A stretch of 64,000 nucleotides of DNA, from assembly GCA_016791105.1 (NCBI GenBank), contig JAEUNM010000083.1:1-64000 (forward strand), in the 5' to 3' direction. Positions 19,621-28,514 of the stretch are shown one piece after another. Numbering within the stretch: the first letter of the stretch is position 1; each line of letters starts with the position of its first letter. A model generated the notes under the pieces. That model ran no database searches. It was not told the DNA's origin and saw only the letters and a list, made by a program, of their open reading frames with translations. A program made the position numbers and the translations under genes. This stretch comes from Rhodocyclaceae bacterium. Its GTDB lineage: Bacteria; Pseudomonadota; Gammaproteobacteria; Burkholderiales; Rhodocyclaceae.

Positions 19621-20529
19621 ATGCCGACATACTGCGGGCGCTTTGCGCCCAGTCCGAGCGGACCGCTGCATTTCGGCTCGCTGGTGGCGGCGCTGGGAAG
19701 CTGGCTGGCCGCGCGTGCGGCCGGCGGCAAATGGTTGCTGCGCATGGAGGACATCGATACGCCGCGCAATGCGCCCGGCGCGGCCGACACCATATTGCGC
19801 CAGCTCGAATGTTTCGGCTTGGCATGGGACGGCCCGGTGCTGTGGCAAAGCCGCCGCCGCGAGGCCTATGCGGCGGCGCTGGCGGCTTTGCAGGCTGCCG
19901 GCCGGGTGTTCGGCTGTGCCTGTACGCGGCGCGAAATTGCCGATTCGCAGTTGGGCGCGGACGGCGCGCCGCGCTACCCGGGCACTTGCCGCGCCGGACT
20001 GTCGGCTGGCCGCCTGCCGCGTGCCTGGCGTTTTCGCGTCGAGCCCGGCGCGGTGTGTTTCGATGACCGCCTGCAGGGGCGCCAGTGCCAGGACGTTGCG
20101 GCGGACGTGGGCGATTTCGTGCTGTTGCGTGCCGACGGCATTTACGCCTATCAGCTCGCCTGCGTGGTGGACGATGCCGCCAGTGGCGTGACGGAAGTGG
20201 TGCGCGGGGCTGACCTGCTCGACTCCACGCCGCGCCAGATTTTGCTGGCTGCGGCGCTGGGCCATGCCGCGCCGGCTTATCTGCATCTGCCGGTGGCGGT
20301 GGACGCGAGTGGTGCCAAGCTGTCGAAACAGACTTTGGCGCAGCCGGTGGGGCGCGATCCGGCGGCGGAACTGCGCGCCGCGCTGGCCTTTCTGGGTCAC
20401 GCGCCCGCGGCCGACATGCGCTCCGCGGCGCCGGCCGAAGTACTCGCCTGGGCGCGCGCAGAGTGGAATGAGGCGCGCCTGCCGCGCACCCGCGCGGCGG
20501 GGCTAGAATGCGGCCCTGTCGCGCTTTGA
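19621..20529 (+). CDS. gluQ: Glutamyl-Q tRNA(Asp) synthetase
   Basis: Attaches glutamate to the queuosine base of tRNA(Asp). 302 aa from the ATG at 19621; upstream open frame has no homology. It is a truncated GluRS catalytic core without an anticodon-binding domain: YCGRFAPSPSGPLHFGSLVA (the HIGH-like signature), MEDIDTPR, the zinc cysteines in VFGCACTRRE with a later RYPGTC, RGADLLDSTPRQ, and KLSKQ in place of KMSKS. An alternative start is the GTG at 19612. Divergent from the SRPBCC gene. Confidence 0.92.
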   Translation: MPTYCGRFAPSPSGPLHFGSLVAALGSWLAARAAGGKWLLRMEDIDTPRNAPGAADTILRQLECFGLAWDGPVLWQSRRREAYAAALAALQAAGRVFGCACTRREIADSQLGADGAPRYPGTCRAGLSAGRLPRAWRFRVEPGAVCFDDRLQGRQCQDVAADVGDFVLLRADGIYAYQLACVVDDAASGVTEVVRGADLLDSTPRQILLAAALGHAAPAYLHLPVAVDASGAKLSKQTLAQPVGRDPAAELRAALAFLGHAPAADMRSAAPAEVLAWARAEWNEARLPRTRAAGLECGPVAL

Positions 20530-20541
20530 AAGGTTCCCGCC

Positions 20542-21024
20542 ATGATTGATGACATCGCAGGTTTGCGCCGCGTACTGACGGAAAACCGCGTCATCGCGGT
20601 GGTCGGGCTATCCAGCAATTGGCACCGGCCCAGCTATTTCGCTGCCAAATACATGCTGGGCCACGGCTACACCATCGTTCCGGTCAATCCCATGTACGAC
20701 GAAGTGCTGGGCTGCAAGTGTTACCCCAGCCTGCGCGCAGTCCCGTGCAAGGTGGATATCGTCGATTGTTTCCGCAAGCCGGCGGAAATACCCGAACTGG
20801 CGCGCGAAGCGGTGGCCATAGGTGCGCGCGTGCTGTGGCTGCAATTGGGAGTAATCAACCACGAAGCGGTCGCAATCGCCGAACAGGGCGGGCTGGAAGT
20901 GGTGATGGACCGCTGCGTCAAGATCGAATATGCGCGGCTGTTCGGCGGCCTCAATTGGGCCGGCGTGAATACCGGGGTGATTTCCGCGCGCCGCGCGCCC
21001 TGCGGTCCGCCGCACCGCATCTGA
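20542..21024 (+). CDS. CoA-binding domain protein (YccU type)
   Basis: 160 aa. A Rossmann-like CoA-binding domain covers most of the protein: VIAVVGLSSNWHRPSY, YTIVPVNPMYDEVLG, VDIVDCFRKPAEIPEL, LWLQLGVIN and VVMDRCVKIE are the standard conserved blocks. Stand-alone members bind CoA but their function is not established. The ATG follows GAAAGG at 9 nt. A TAGAAT at 20504-20509 inside the end of gluQ could be its own -10 element, but no good -35 is visible, so co-transcription with gluQ is equally likely. Confidence 0.88.
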   Translation: MIDDIAGLRRVLTENRVIAVVGLSSNWHRPSYFAAKYMLGHGYTIVPVNPMYDEVLGCKCYPSLRAVPCKVDIVDCFRKPAEIPELAREAVAIGARVLWLQLGVINHEAVAIAEQGGLEVVMDRCVKIEYARLFGGLNWAGVNTGVISARRAPCGPPHRI

Positions 21025-21055
21025 CGCGCGCTTGCGGGCGGCTGCCGCCGGCCGC

Positions 21056-22216
21056 TCAGTGTTCGCCGCCGTAGCCGGCCAAACCTATCATCGCGCGCGT
21101 GAGCGTATAAGCCAGCCAGCGCATGAGACGCTTGTACCAGGGTTTGCCTTGCCAGTCTTCCACCGTCAATTCGGTGGCGCCGCCCTCCATGGCGGAGAAC
21201 AGGCTTTGCCGCAAGCGGCCGGCAAAATCGCGATTCTGCACCACGATATTGCCTTCGCGCGCCAGTAGCAGGCTGAAAGGATCGATATTGCTGGAGCCCA
21301 CCGTGGCCCATTTGCGATCCACCACCGCCACCTTGGCGTGCAGAAAGCTGCGGTGATATTCGAACAAGCGCACACCATTGGCGAGCAGGCTGCCGTACAG
21401 CGCCTGCGAGGCGTAGTGCAGCAGCACGTATTCCACGCGCCCCTGCAGCAATATCGTAACTTTCACGCCGCGCTGGGCGGCGCGTACCAAGGCATGGCGA
21501 AAATGGATGCCGGGCAGGAAATAGGCGTTGGCCAGCAGTATTTCGTCGCGCGCGCCGGCGATGGCGTTCAGATAGGCCTGTTCGATGTCGCGCCGGTGGC
21601 GCAGATTGTCCCGCGTCAGAAAGGCGGCGGCGACGGTGCCGCGGCGCTCCGCCACCGGGCTCACGGTTTCCAGCGTGCGGAAGCGGTGGCGAAAATTCGC
21701 CCAGGCCACCAGGCCCCACAGCCGCCGCGCGGCGGCGTGCAGGTCGGCCAGCAAGGGCCCTTCGATGCGCACCGCGTAGTCGAAACGCGGCGGCGTCTGA
21801 TGCGGCGTGTGCATGTCGTCGATGATGTTGATGCCGCCGACGAAAGCGACGCGGCCGTCGATGACCGACAATTTGCGATGCAGCCGGCGCAGGCGGTGGC
21901 GGCGCAGCCGCAGGTTGCCGATTTCGCGCCGGTAGATGAGCACTTCCACGCCGGCGTCGGTCAGGCGCGGCATGATGCGGGCCGGAAATTCGCGCGCGCC
22001 GAATCCATCCACCAGTACGCGCACGCGCACGCCGCGGCCGGCCGCGCGGGCCAGCGCGCCGCTCACCAGGTGGCCGGTGCCGTCGTCCTCGAAAATATAG
22101 GTTTCGAGGAAAATTTCTTGGCGCGCCGCGTCTATCGCGGCGATCAAAGCAGGGAAATAGTCGGTGCCGGATTCCAGCAGCAAAATTTGGTTGCCGCGTA
22201 GAAAACGGTAATTCAT
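21056..22216 (-). CDS. clsB: Cardiolipin synthase B (phospholipase D family)
   Basis: 386 aa with two HKD (phospholipase D) motifs, LHRKLSVIDGRVAFVGG and FLHAKVAVVDRKWATVGSSN, each with the His, Lys and Asp needed for a two-site transphosphatidylation. FLETYIFEDDGTG near the N-terminus is typical of ClsB. No strong N-terminal membrane anchor is visible, unlike ClsA. It begins 4 nt after the stop of the EEP-family gene, the same pairing as E. coli ybhP-clsB. Predicted to make cardiolipin at the inner membrane. Confidence 0.92.
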   Translation of the reverse strand: MNYRFLRGNQILLLESGTDYFPALIAAIDAARQEIFLETYIFEDDGTGHLVSGALARAAGRGVRVRVLVDGFGAREFPARIMPRLTDAGVEVLIYRREIGNLRLRRHRLRRLHRKLSVIDGRVAFVGGINIIDDMHTPHQTPPRFDYAVRIEGPLLADLHAAARRLWGLVAWANFRHRFRTLETVSPVAERRGTVAAAFLTRDNLRHRRDIEQAYLNAIAGARDEILLANAYFLPGIHFRHALVRAAQRGVKVTILLQGRVEYVLLHYASQALYGSLLANGVRLFEYHRSFLHAKVAVVDRKWATVGSSNIDPFSLLLAREGNIVVQNRDFAGRLRQSLFSAMEGGATELTVEDWQGKPWYKRLMRWLAYTLTRAMIGLAGYGGEH

Positions 22217-22220
22217 CGCC

Positions 22221-23015
22221 TCATGCGTAAGCCGTCTGGGCTACGCGCGCGGGCGACGCGGTGCCGGCTGTCGGCAGGATTTCGGCCGACAGCGCGGCAT
22301 GGTCGGAAATGCGCGACCAGGGCGGCCCGAAATGCACTTCCGCGGATGCGACCGCAAAGCCGCGCACGTAAATGCGGTCCAGCCGAAATACCGGCAAGGT
22401 GCTGGGAAAACTGCGCGCCGGGTGGCCCTGGATGCCGCAGAACACTTCCGTCAGGCCCAGGCGTTCGGCCAGCAGATTGTCGGCGCGGTTATGCCAGTCG
22501 TTGAAATCGCCGGCAATGATGAGCGGTGCATCTTCCGGCACCAGCGCTTCGATGCGCTCGACCAGGCTGCCCATTTGCCGCCGCCGGCTTGCTGCAGTAA
22601 GGCTCAGATGCACGCAGACGCAATGCAGGTGGTGCGTCGCGCCGTTGAATTCCATTTCGCAGTGCAATAGCCCGCGCCGCTCCAGGCGCGAATTGGAAAC
22701 GTCCTGATTGTCCGATTTCAGGATGGCATAGCGCGACAGGATGGCGTTGCCGTGGTGGCCGTGGTCATAGATGGCGTTGCCGCCGTAGGCCGTGGCCGGC
22801 CACATGTCCTCGGCCAGAAATTCGTGCTGCGGCTGTTCCGGCCAGTGCGGATGTTTGCGCGCATGGCGCAGGTGCATGCCCTGCACCTCCTGCAGGAACA
22901 CGATGTCCGCCGAAATCGCGCGCAGCCGCTCGCGCAATTCGTGCACGACCATGCGCCGGTTGAACTGCGAAAACCCCTTGTGGATGTTGTAGGTCGCGAT
23001 GCGCAGCGTAGTCAT
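22221..23015 (-). CDS. ybhP: Endonuclease/exonuclease/phosphatase family protein (YbhP-like)
   Basis: 264 aa. The EEP fold is clear: LRIATYNIHKGFSQFNRRMV (Asn of the first metal/phosphate motif), DIVFLQEVQG (the metal-binding Glu), IIAGDFNDWHN (catalytic Asp and Asn) and SDHAALSAEI (terminal Asp-His). The substrate is not known; the family hydrolyses phosphodiesters of nucleic acids or lipids. The tight coupling with clsB, 4 nt away, suggests a membrane-lipid role, which is inference. Confidence 0.88.
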   Translation of the reverse strand: MTTLRIATYNIHKGFSQFNRRMVVHELRERLRAISADIVFLQEVQGMHLRHARKHPHWPEQPQHEFLAEDMWPATAYGGNAIYDHGHHGNAILSRYAILKSDNQDVSNSRLERRGLLHCEMEFNGATHHLHCVCVHLSLTAASRRRQMGSLVERIEALVPEDAPLIIAGDFNDWHNRADNLLAERLGLTEVFCGIQGHPARSFPSTLPVFRLDRIYVRGFAVASAEVHFGPPWSRISDHAALSAEILPTAGTASPARVAQTAYA

Positions 23016-23140
23016 GGTGCCTCGAGTCGGGAAGGCTGTTATCGATTGTTCGAACCGGGCCGCGGGCCAGATTCGATTTTAGCCGCCGCGACTTGAACTG
23101 GCGCCGCGCCCGCACTGAATCCGGCGGGCGCAAGCCCGTG

Positions 23141-24244
23141 CTATGAAATCGCCAACATGCGATCCAGCGCCAGCCGTGCCAGTTCCGCTTCGTGCGGCGG
23201 CACCTGAATGCGATTGACCACTTGCCCTTCGGCCAGGTTTTCCAGGCACCAGGCGAGGTGCTGCGGGTCGATGCGCTGCATGGTCGAGCACATGCACACC
23301 ATGGGCGACATGAATTGCACGATCTTGTCCTCGGCCTTCATTTCTTCGGCCAGGCGGCTCACCAGGTTAAGTTCCGTGCCGACCAGCCAGCGCGTGCCAC
23401 GCGGCGCGGCCTTGATGGTGTTGATGATGTATTCCGTGGAACCGACGTAATCGGACTGGCGGCACACCTCGAATGCGCTTTCCGGATGCGAAATGACCAG
23501 CCCGTCCGGATACTGGTTGCGGAAACGCAGGATGTGGCCAGGCTGGAACATCTGGTGCACCGAACAGTGGCCCTTCCAGAGCAGAATTTTCGCTTTGCGT
23601 ATCTGTTCCGCGGTGAGGCCACCATTTTCCAGGTCCGGATCCCAAACCTGCATGTCGTCCAGGCCTATGCCCATTTTCCAGCCGGTCCAGCGGCCCAGGT
23701 GCTGATCGGGGAAAAACAGCACCTTTTCGCGCTGCGCCAGACTCCATTCGAGAATTTTGCCGGCGTTCGACGAAGTGCATACGATGCCGCCGTGTTCGCC
23801 GCAAAACGCCTTCAGGTCGGCCGCCGAATTGATGTAGGTGACTGGCGTGACGGTCTGGTCGGCGCTGCCGCCCAAGGCTTCGTCCAGTTCGCGCCAGCAG
23901 CGCTCGACCTTGGCCAGGTTGGCCATGTCGGCCATGGAGCAGCCGGCGGCGAGGTCGGGCAGGATGGCGATCTGGCCCGGCTTGGCCATGATGTCGGCCA
24001 CTTCGGCCATGAAATGCACGCCGCAGAACACGATGTAATCGGCATCGGTCTGCGAAGCCAGGCGCGACAGTTTGAGCGAATCGCCGGTCAGGTCGGCGTG
24101 GCGATACACGTCGGCGCGCTGGTAGTGGTGTACCAGCAATACCGCGCGGCGGCCCAGGCGCGCGCGCGCGGCCAGGATGCGTTCCTGCGCCTCGGCGTCG
24201 GCGAGCGCATTGAACGTGTCGAATTTGATGGCGGAAATCTGCAT
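23141..24244 (-). CDS. nadA: Quinolinate synthase A
   Basis: Condenses iminoaspartate with dihydroxyacetone phosphate to quinolinate in NAD synthesis, using a [4Fe-4S] cluster. 367 aa. VLLVHHYQRADVYRHAD, VFCGVHFMAE (Cys74), GCSMADMA, CTSSNAGK (Cys156), VISHPESAFEVC and the late VCMCSTMQR (Cys317/Cys319) supply the three domains and candidate cluster ligands. The nadB partner is not in this window. The gene is separated from neighbours by about 90-125 bp and is probably monocistronic. Confidence 0.95.
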   Translation of the reverse strand: MQISAIKFDTFNALADAEAQERILAARARLGRRAVLLVHHYQRADVYRHADLTGDSLKLSRLASQTDADYIVFCGVHFMAEVADIMAKPGQIAILPDLAAGCSMADMANLAKVERCWRELDEALGGSADQTVTPVTYINSAADLKAFCGEHGGIVCTSSNAGKILEWSLAQREKVLFFPDQHLGRWTGWKMGIGLDDMQVWDPDLENGGLTAEQIRKAKILLWKGHCSVHQMFQPGHILRFRNQYPDGLVISHPESAFEVCRQSDYVGSTEYIINTIKAAPRGTRWLVGTELNLVSRLAEEMKAEDKIVQFMSPMVCMCSTMQRIDPQHLAWCLENLAEGQVVNRIQVPPHEAELARLALDRMLAIS

Positions 24245-24332
24245 GGTGATAAGTTCCGAAAGCCGGCCAGTGCCGGCGGTGTCGGGATGCGCCCGGGTTC
24301 GTCACGGGCGCTGCCAGGCGCTGCTCTGCTAT

Positions 24333-24785
24333 TCAGGACTGCGTCCAGGGCAATCCTGAAGCGCGCCAGCCGCCCACCGTATTGCGGTGGTGATTGGCGT
24401 CCTTGTCGCCTTCAAAGCCTTCCAGCACGTTGTAACAATTGGTGAAGCCGGCGGCGGTGGCGGCTTTTGCCGCGGCATGCGAGCGCGCGCCGCTGCGGCA
24501 CAGGAACATGACCAGCGCTTCGCGATCGACCTGCTGCCCGAGCTGGGTGAGGAAATTGGGATTGGCCTGATTGGTCGGGTAGCTCTGCCACTCGATTTCG
24601 ACCGCGCCGGGCACACGGCCCACGTAATGCTGTTCGGCGTGGGTGCGCACGTCCACCAGTTTGGCGCCGGGCGCGAGCTGCAATAGGTCGTGCGCCTCGC
24701 GCGGCGTCAGCGCACCTGCGTAAGGCACTTTAAGTTGTTCAGCGCGGGTGCGCGCCAAAGCCAGATAGTCGCTCAGTTTGCCCAT
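24333..24785 (-). CDS. Rhodanese-like sulfurtransferase domain protein
   Basis: 150 aa from the ATG at 24785, which has an excellent AAGGAGA ribosome site 7 nt upstream; 70 codons of open frame further upstream are spurious. A single rhodanese domain: GAKLVDVRTHAEQHYVGRVP, then the active-site loop LCRSGARSH with Cys96, and GFTNCYNVLEGFEGD. The NHHRNTVGGWRASGLPW tail is typical of this proteobacterial subgroup. A persulfide-carrying role is likely; the partner is unknown. Transcribed away from glnA across a regulatory gap. Confidence 0.9.
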   Translation of the reverse strand: MGKLSDYLALARTRAEQLKVPYAGALTPREAHDLLQLAPGAKLVDVRTHAEQHYVGRVPGAVEIEWQSYPTNQANPNFLTQLGQQVDREALVMFLCRSGARSHAAAKAATAAGFTNCYNVLEGFEGDKDANHHRNTVGGWRASGLPWTQS

Positions 24786-24908
24786 CGAAATCTCCTTGCC
24801 CGTCGCGGCTCGGCGGGGCGCAAAGTATACCTGCCGGGCGCGCCCTGCCAAGTTTTGACCAGCTCGGGCGCGGCAATTTCCACCTCGATCGGGGGGAGAC
24901 ACAACAGA

Positions 24909-24967
24909 TGCATTAAAATGGTGCGCACGCAAGCGTGGGAAAAAAATTGCGCACCAGTATGGTGCGC
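24909..24967. promoter_or_regulatory. Two NtrC enhancer sites upstream of glnA
   Basis: The inverted repeat at 24949-24967 reads GCGCACCA, 3 nt, TGGTGCGC, matching the NtrC consensus TGCACCA-N3-TGGTGCA in both core half-sites. A second, weaker site at 24909-24925 reads TGCATTA, 3 nt, TGGTGCG. Their centres are 41 bp apart, about four helical turns, so dimers would lie on one DNA face. They sit about 215-260 bp before the predicted sigma-54 start, farther than in E. coli (about 108-140 bp). The rest of the 432-bp gap (24786-25217) shows no gene. Confidence 0.8.
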
Positions 24968-25147
24968 GTGTCGCCGCGCCGCTGCAAAAATGCATACGCA
25001 GCGCTGGCGCTGGTCATGACCGGCCGACAGTCTGCCGCCGCCGGCCGGTCGGTTTCGGCGGACTGGTGCGGCTTTGCGGGCGGCCGGCAATGCGGCCAGT
25101 CTGCCAAACGGTTTGTGGCAGAATGCCTGGTCTGCATGCCCGCTCGG

Positions 25148-25163
25148 TGGCACGGAATCTGCT
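25148..25163 (+). promoter_or_regulatory. Sigma-54 promoter of glnA
   Basis: TGGCACGGAATCTGCT matches the sigma-54 consensus TGGCACG-N4-TTGCW with a single mismatch (CTGC for TTGC) and exact GG-to-GC spacing. Transcription should start near 25174, about 44 nt before the glnA ATG. With the upstream NtrC sites this forms a classic nitrogen-regulated promoter. Confidence 0.85.
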
Positions 25164-25217
25164 TCTCAGCGCCTTGCGTTTTTACCACGTATCCCTATTT
25201 CTGGAGGCTGCACAAAT

Positions 25218-26627
25218 ATGACCCCGCAACAAGTAATGGACCTGGTGAAAGAGAAAGAGGTCAAGTTCGTTGACTTCCGGTTTACCGATACGCGCGGCAA
25301 GGAACAGCACGTCGGTGTTCCGGTCCAGGCATTTGAAATGGACAAGTTCGAAAGTGGCCACGCCTTCGACGGCTCCTCGATTGCGGGTTGGAAGGGCATT
25401 CAGGCCTCCGACATGATGCTCATGCCGGACCCGGAAACCGCCTACATCGATCCGTTCATGGACGAAACCACGCTGGTCCTGTCCTGCGACGTGGTGGAAC
25501 CGTCCGACGGCAAGGGCTATGACCGCGACCCGCGTTCCATCGCCAAGCGCGCCGAAGCCTATCTGAAAAGCTCCGGTATCGGCGACGTGGCCTATTTCGG
25601 TCCGGAACCCGAATTTTTCATTTTCGACGCAGTGGAATGGTCGGTCGATATGTCCGGCGCCTACTGCAAGGTATTTTCCGAAGAAGCCGCCTGGTCTTCG
25701 GCGGAAAAATTCGATGGCGGCAACATCGGCCATCGACCCACCGTGAAGGGCGGCTATTTCCCCGTCCCGCCGGTCGATAGCCTGAACGACATCCGCGCCG
25801 CCATGTGTCTGGCGCTGGCCGATTGCGGTGTCGAAGTCGAAGTGCATCACCACGAAGTGGCGACTGCCGGCCAGTGCGAAATCGGCACCAAATTCGGTTC
25901 CCTGGTGCGCCGTGCGGACATGACCCAGGTGCTCAAGTACGTCGTGCATAACGTGGCGCACAGCTACGGCAAGACGGCTACCTTCATGCCCAAGCCCATC
26001 GTTGGCGACAACGGTTCCGGCATGCACGTGCACCAGTCCATCTGGAAGGACGGCAAGAACCTGTTCGACGGCAACGGCTATGCCGGCCTGAGCGAATTCG
26101 CGCTGTACTACATCGGCGGCATCATCAAGCACGCGCGTGCGCTCAATGCCATCACGAATCCGGGCACCAACTCCTACAAGCGTCTGGTGCCGGGCTTCGA
26201 AGCGCCGGTCAAACTGGCCTATTCGGCCCGCAACCGTTCCGCCTCGATCCGCATTCCGTACGTCAACAGCCCGAAGGCGCGCCGTATCGAAGTGCGCTTC
26301 CCGGACCCGATCGGCAACCCCTACCTGGGCTTTGCCGCCATGATGATGGCCGGCCTGGACGGCGTGCAGAACAAGATTCACCCCGGCGATCCGGCCGACA
26401 AGAATCTGTACGATCTGCCGCCCGAAGAAGACGCGAAAATCCCGACCGTGTGTTCGTCGCTCGACCAGGCGCTCGGATACCTGGACCAGGACCGCGAATT
26501 CCTGACCCGCGGCGGTGTGTTCAGCAACGACATGATCGACGCCTACATCGCGCTGAAGATGGAAGAAGTCACGCGTTTCCGCATGACCACCCATCCGGTC
26601 GAGTACGACATGTACTACTCCTGCTGA
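25218..26627 (+). CDS. glnA: Glutamine synthetase type I
   Basis: Makes glutamine from glutamate, ammonia and ATP; dodecamer. 469 aa from the ATG at 25218, preceded by GGAGG (25203-25207). Family motifs: [27 protein letters not shown], the ATP-binding [16 protein letters not shown], and [11 protein letters not shown]. The adenylylation site is Tyr398 in NLYDLPPEE, so activity should be controlled by GlnE. Expression is predicted to be under NtrC and sigma-54 from the sites upstream. ntrBC lie downstream beyond a terminator, as in many Proteobacteria. Confidence 0.98.
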   Translation: MTPQQVMDLVKEKEVKFVDFRFTDTRGKEQHVGVPVQAFEMDKFESGHAFDGSSIAGWKGIQASDMMLMPDPETAYIDPFMDETTLVLSCDVVEPSDGKGYDRDPRSIAKRAEAYLKSSGIGDVAYFGPEPEFFIFDAVEWSVDMSGAYCKVFSEEAAWSSAEKFDGGNIGHRPTVKGGYFPVPPVDSLNDIRAAMCLALADCGVEVEVHHHEVATAGQCEIGTKFGSLVRRADMTQVLKYVVHNVAHSYGKTATFMPKPIVGDNGSGMHVHQSIWKDGKNLFDGNGYAGLSEFALYYIGGIIKHARALNAITNPGTNSYKRLVPGFEAPVKLAYSARNRSASIRIPYVNSPKARRIEVRFPDPIGNPYLGFAAMMMAGLDGVQNKIHPGDPADKNLYDLPPEEDAKIPTVCSSLDQALGYLDQDREFLTRGGVFSNDMIDAYIALKMEEVTRFRMTTHPVEYDMYYSC

Positions 26628-26659
26628 ACAGCGCCCGGCTCCGGCCGGGACGTGCAGCG

Positions 26660-26690
26660 AAAAAAGACGGCCTTCGGGTCGTCTTTTTTT
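26660..26690 (+). terminator. Rho-independent terminator after glnA
   Basis: Stem AAAAAAGACGGCC / GGTCGTCTTTTTT closed by a UUCG tetraloop and followed by a T run. The A tract upstream makes it potentially bidirectional. It begins 32 nt after the glnA stop and separates glnA from the DUF4124-ntrBC genes. Confidence 0.92.
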
Positions 26691-26805
26691 TCGCTCGCGA
26701 CGTTGTACATTGCTGGCATGATCGGAAATGGGAGCTGGCCGTTCGTCAACCCGCACGGCTTTCCCCTACACTTGAGAGTCAACCTCAAAAAACGAGTCCC
26801 GCCGC

Positions 26806-27273
26806 ATGATATGCAATGGAAAATACTTGCCGGCCGTACTTTTGGCCTTGCTCGCCCTGCCGGCGTCGGCAGACGTGTATAAGTGTACCGACGACGCCGG
26901 CCACGTCACCTACACGAACCAGAAGCCGGCCCCCAAAGGCTGCAAACTGCTGTCGGTCGATCAGACGGTCAATTCGGTGCCGGCCCCACGCGGTAGTGCG
27001 CGGTCCAGTTCGGGTTTCCCAAAAGTGGATGGGGACACCCAGAAAGCGCGGGACACCGACCGCCGCCGCATCCTCGACGGGGAACTGGCGAGCGAGCAAA
27101 AATCGCTCGAAGAGGCGCGCCAGGCTTTGAGCGAAGGTGAATCGCAGCGGCTTGGCGATGAGCGCAATTACCAGAAATATCAGGACCGCGTGCAACGCCT
27201 CAAGGACGAGGTGGCCGTGCACGAGCGCAACGTACAGGCGCTGCAAAGGGAAATTTCCAACCTGCCGCAGTGA
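26806..27273 (+). CDS. Secreted DUF4124 coiled-coil protein
   Basis: 155 aa. Signal peptide at residues 1-22 (ALLALPASA), then a DUF4124 domain (DVYKCTDDAGHVTYTNQKP, residues 23-41, with a second Cys at 46), a low-complexity linker and a C-terminal coiled coil (about 85-155). Function unknown. The position between glnA and ntrB is recurrent in Betaproteobacteria, but a link to nitrogen control is unproven. Its stop overlaps the open frame leading into ntrB. Confidence 0.8.
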   Translation: MICNGKYLPAVLLALLALPASADVYKCTDDAGHVTYTNQKPAPKGCKLLSVDQTVNSVPAPRGSARSSSGFPKVDGDTQKARDTDRRRILDGELASEQKSLEEARQALSEGESQRLGDERNYQKYQDRVQRLKDEVAVHERNVQALQREISNLPQ

Positions 27274-27425
27274 AATTTCGCGCCCGTACCGATCGCGTCG
27301 GGCGCAACTTGCGTGACGCGGCCGGCGCACTGTCGCGAGCCCTTTCCAATCCTTCCAGGCCTTCCGCACTGGGTGCACCGCGCGCAAGCTGGGCGAAAGC
27401 ACCGCGTGGCGTGCTTTTTGCTTCC

Positions 27426-28514
27426 ATGGGGCGCATGAGCCCAGCATCATCCGACGTGAATCCGTTCCGAGGCCTTGATCTGCTCGCCACGGCCGTCGTG
27501 GTGTGCGGCGCCGATCGCACGATTTGCTACCTGAACCCGGCGGCGGAAAACCTGTTCGCCGTGAGCGACCGTTCATTGCGCGGAAAGGCGCTCGATCTAC
27601 TGGTCGGTGCGCCCTTTGGTTTGTCGGAGGCGCTGGACAACGCCATGCGCAACAACTGGAGTTATACGGGTACGAACATTTCCGTGGTGCGCAAGGGCTT
27701 CGAAGATTTGCAACTGGATTGCACGGTGACGCCGGTGGAATCGGAGTGCGCCAAGTTGGTGCTTGAGTTTCGCCCCATCGACCAGCAATTGCGTGTCACG
27801 CGCGAAGAACGCTTCATCGAGCAGCAGCAGGTGACGCGCGAATTGCTGCGCAATCTGGCGCACGAAATCAAGAATCCCTTGGGTGGCATACGCGGTTCGG
27901 CGCAATTGCTGGAACGCGAACTGGCCAATCCGGCCCTGTCCGAATACACCCAGGTCATCATCAACGAGGCCGACCGCCTGCAGGACCTGATGAACCGCCT
28001 GCTGAGTTCGCACCGGCAAATGCACCCGACGCGGCTCAATTTCCATGAAATCGTGGAGCGCGTGCGCGTGCTTACCATGGCGGAATATCCGCGCATCAGT
28101 TTCCTGCGCGATTACGACGCCAGCCTGCCGGACATCACCGGCGACCGCGAACAGCTGGTGCAGACCTTGCTCAATATCGTGCGCAATGCAGCTCAGGCGA
28201 TGTCGGGCAATGGCGAAATCCAGTTGCGCACACGCGCGCGCCGTCAGGTAACGCTGGCCAAACGCCGATATAGATTGGCACTCGAATTGCAGGTGGTCGA
28301 CAACGGCCCCGGCGTGCCGGCAGACATACGCGACAAGATTTTTTTTCCACTCGTATCGGGGCGCGAGGACGGTACCGGGCTGGGCCTTACGCTGGCACAG
28401 AACTTCGTGCACCAGCACCACGGCACCATAGAAGTCGAATCACGGCCCGGTAGAACCTGCTTTACCTTGCTGATTCCATACGCAAACGGGAAACACACGG
28501 AGGACAAGAAATGA
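27426..28514 (+). CDS. ntrB: Nitrogen regulation sensor kinase NtrB
   Basis: Cytosolic two-component kinase/phosphatase that phosphorylates NtrC when nitrogen is scarce, normally under control of PII protein. 362 aa from the ATG at 27426 (or 27435); a GTG at 27270 would add 52 residues unlike the family. An N-terminal PAS domain (about 15-110) is followed by the HisKA H-box NLAHEIKNPLGGIRGSA with His146, an N-box VRNAAQAM, and G-boxes VDNGPGVP and GTGLGLTLAQ. No membrane segment. The stop overlaps the ntrC start (ATGA). Confidence 0.95.
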   Translation: MGRMSPASSDVNPFRGLDLLATAVVVCGADRTICYLNPAAENLFAVSDRSLRGKALDLLVGAPFGLSEALDNAMRNNWSYTGTNISVVRKGFEDLQLDCTVTPVESECAKLVLEFRPIDQQLRVTREERFIEQQQVTRELLRNLAHEIKNPLGGIRGSAQLLERELANPALSEYTQVIINEADRLQDLMNRLLSSHRQMHPTRLNFHEIVERVRVLTMAEYPRISFLRDYDASLPDITGDREQLVQTLLNIVRNAAQAMSGNGEIQLRTRARRQVTLAKRRYRLALELQVVDNGPGVPADIRDKIFFPLVSGREDGTGLGLTLAQNFVHQHHGTIEVESRPGRTCFTLLIPYANGKHTEDKK

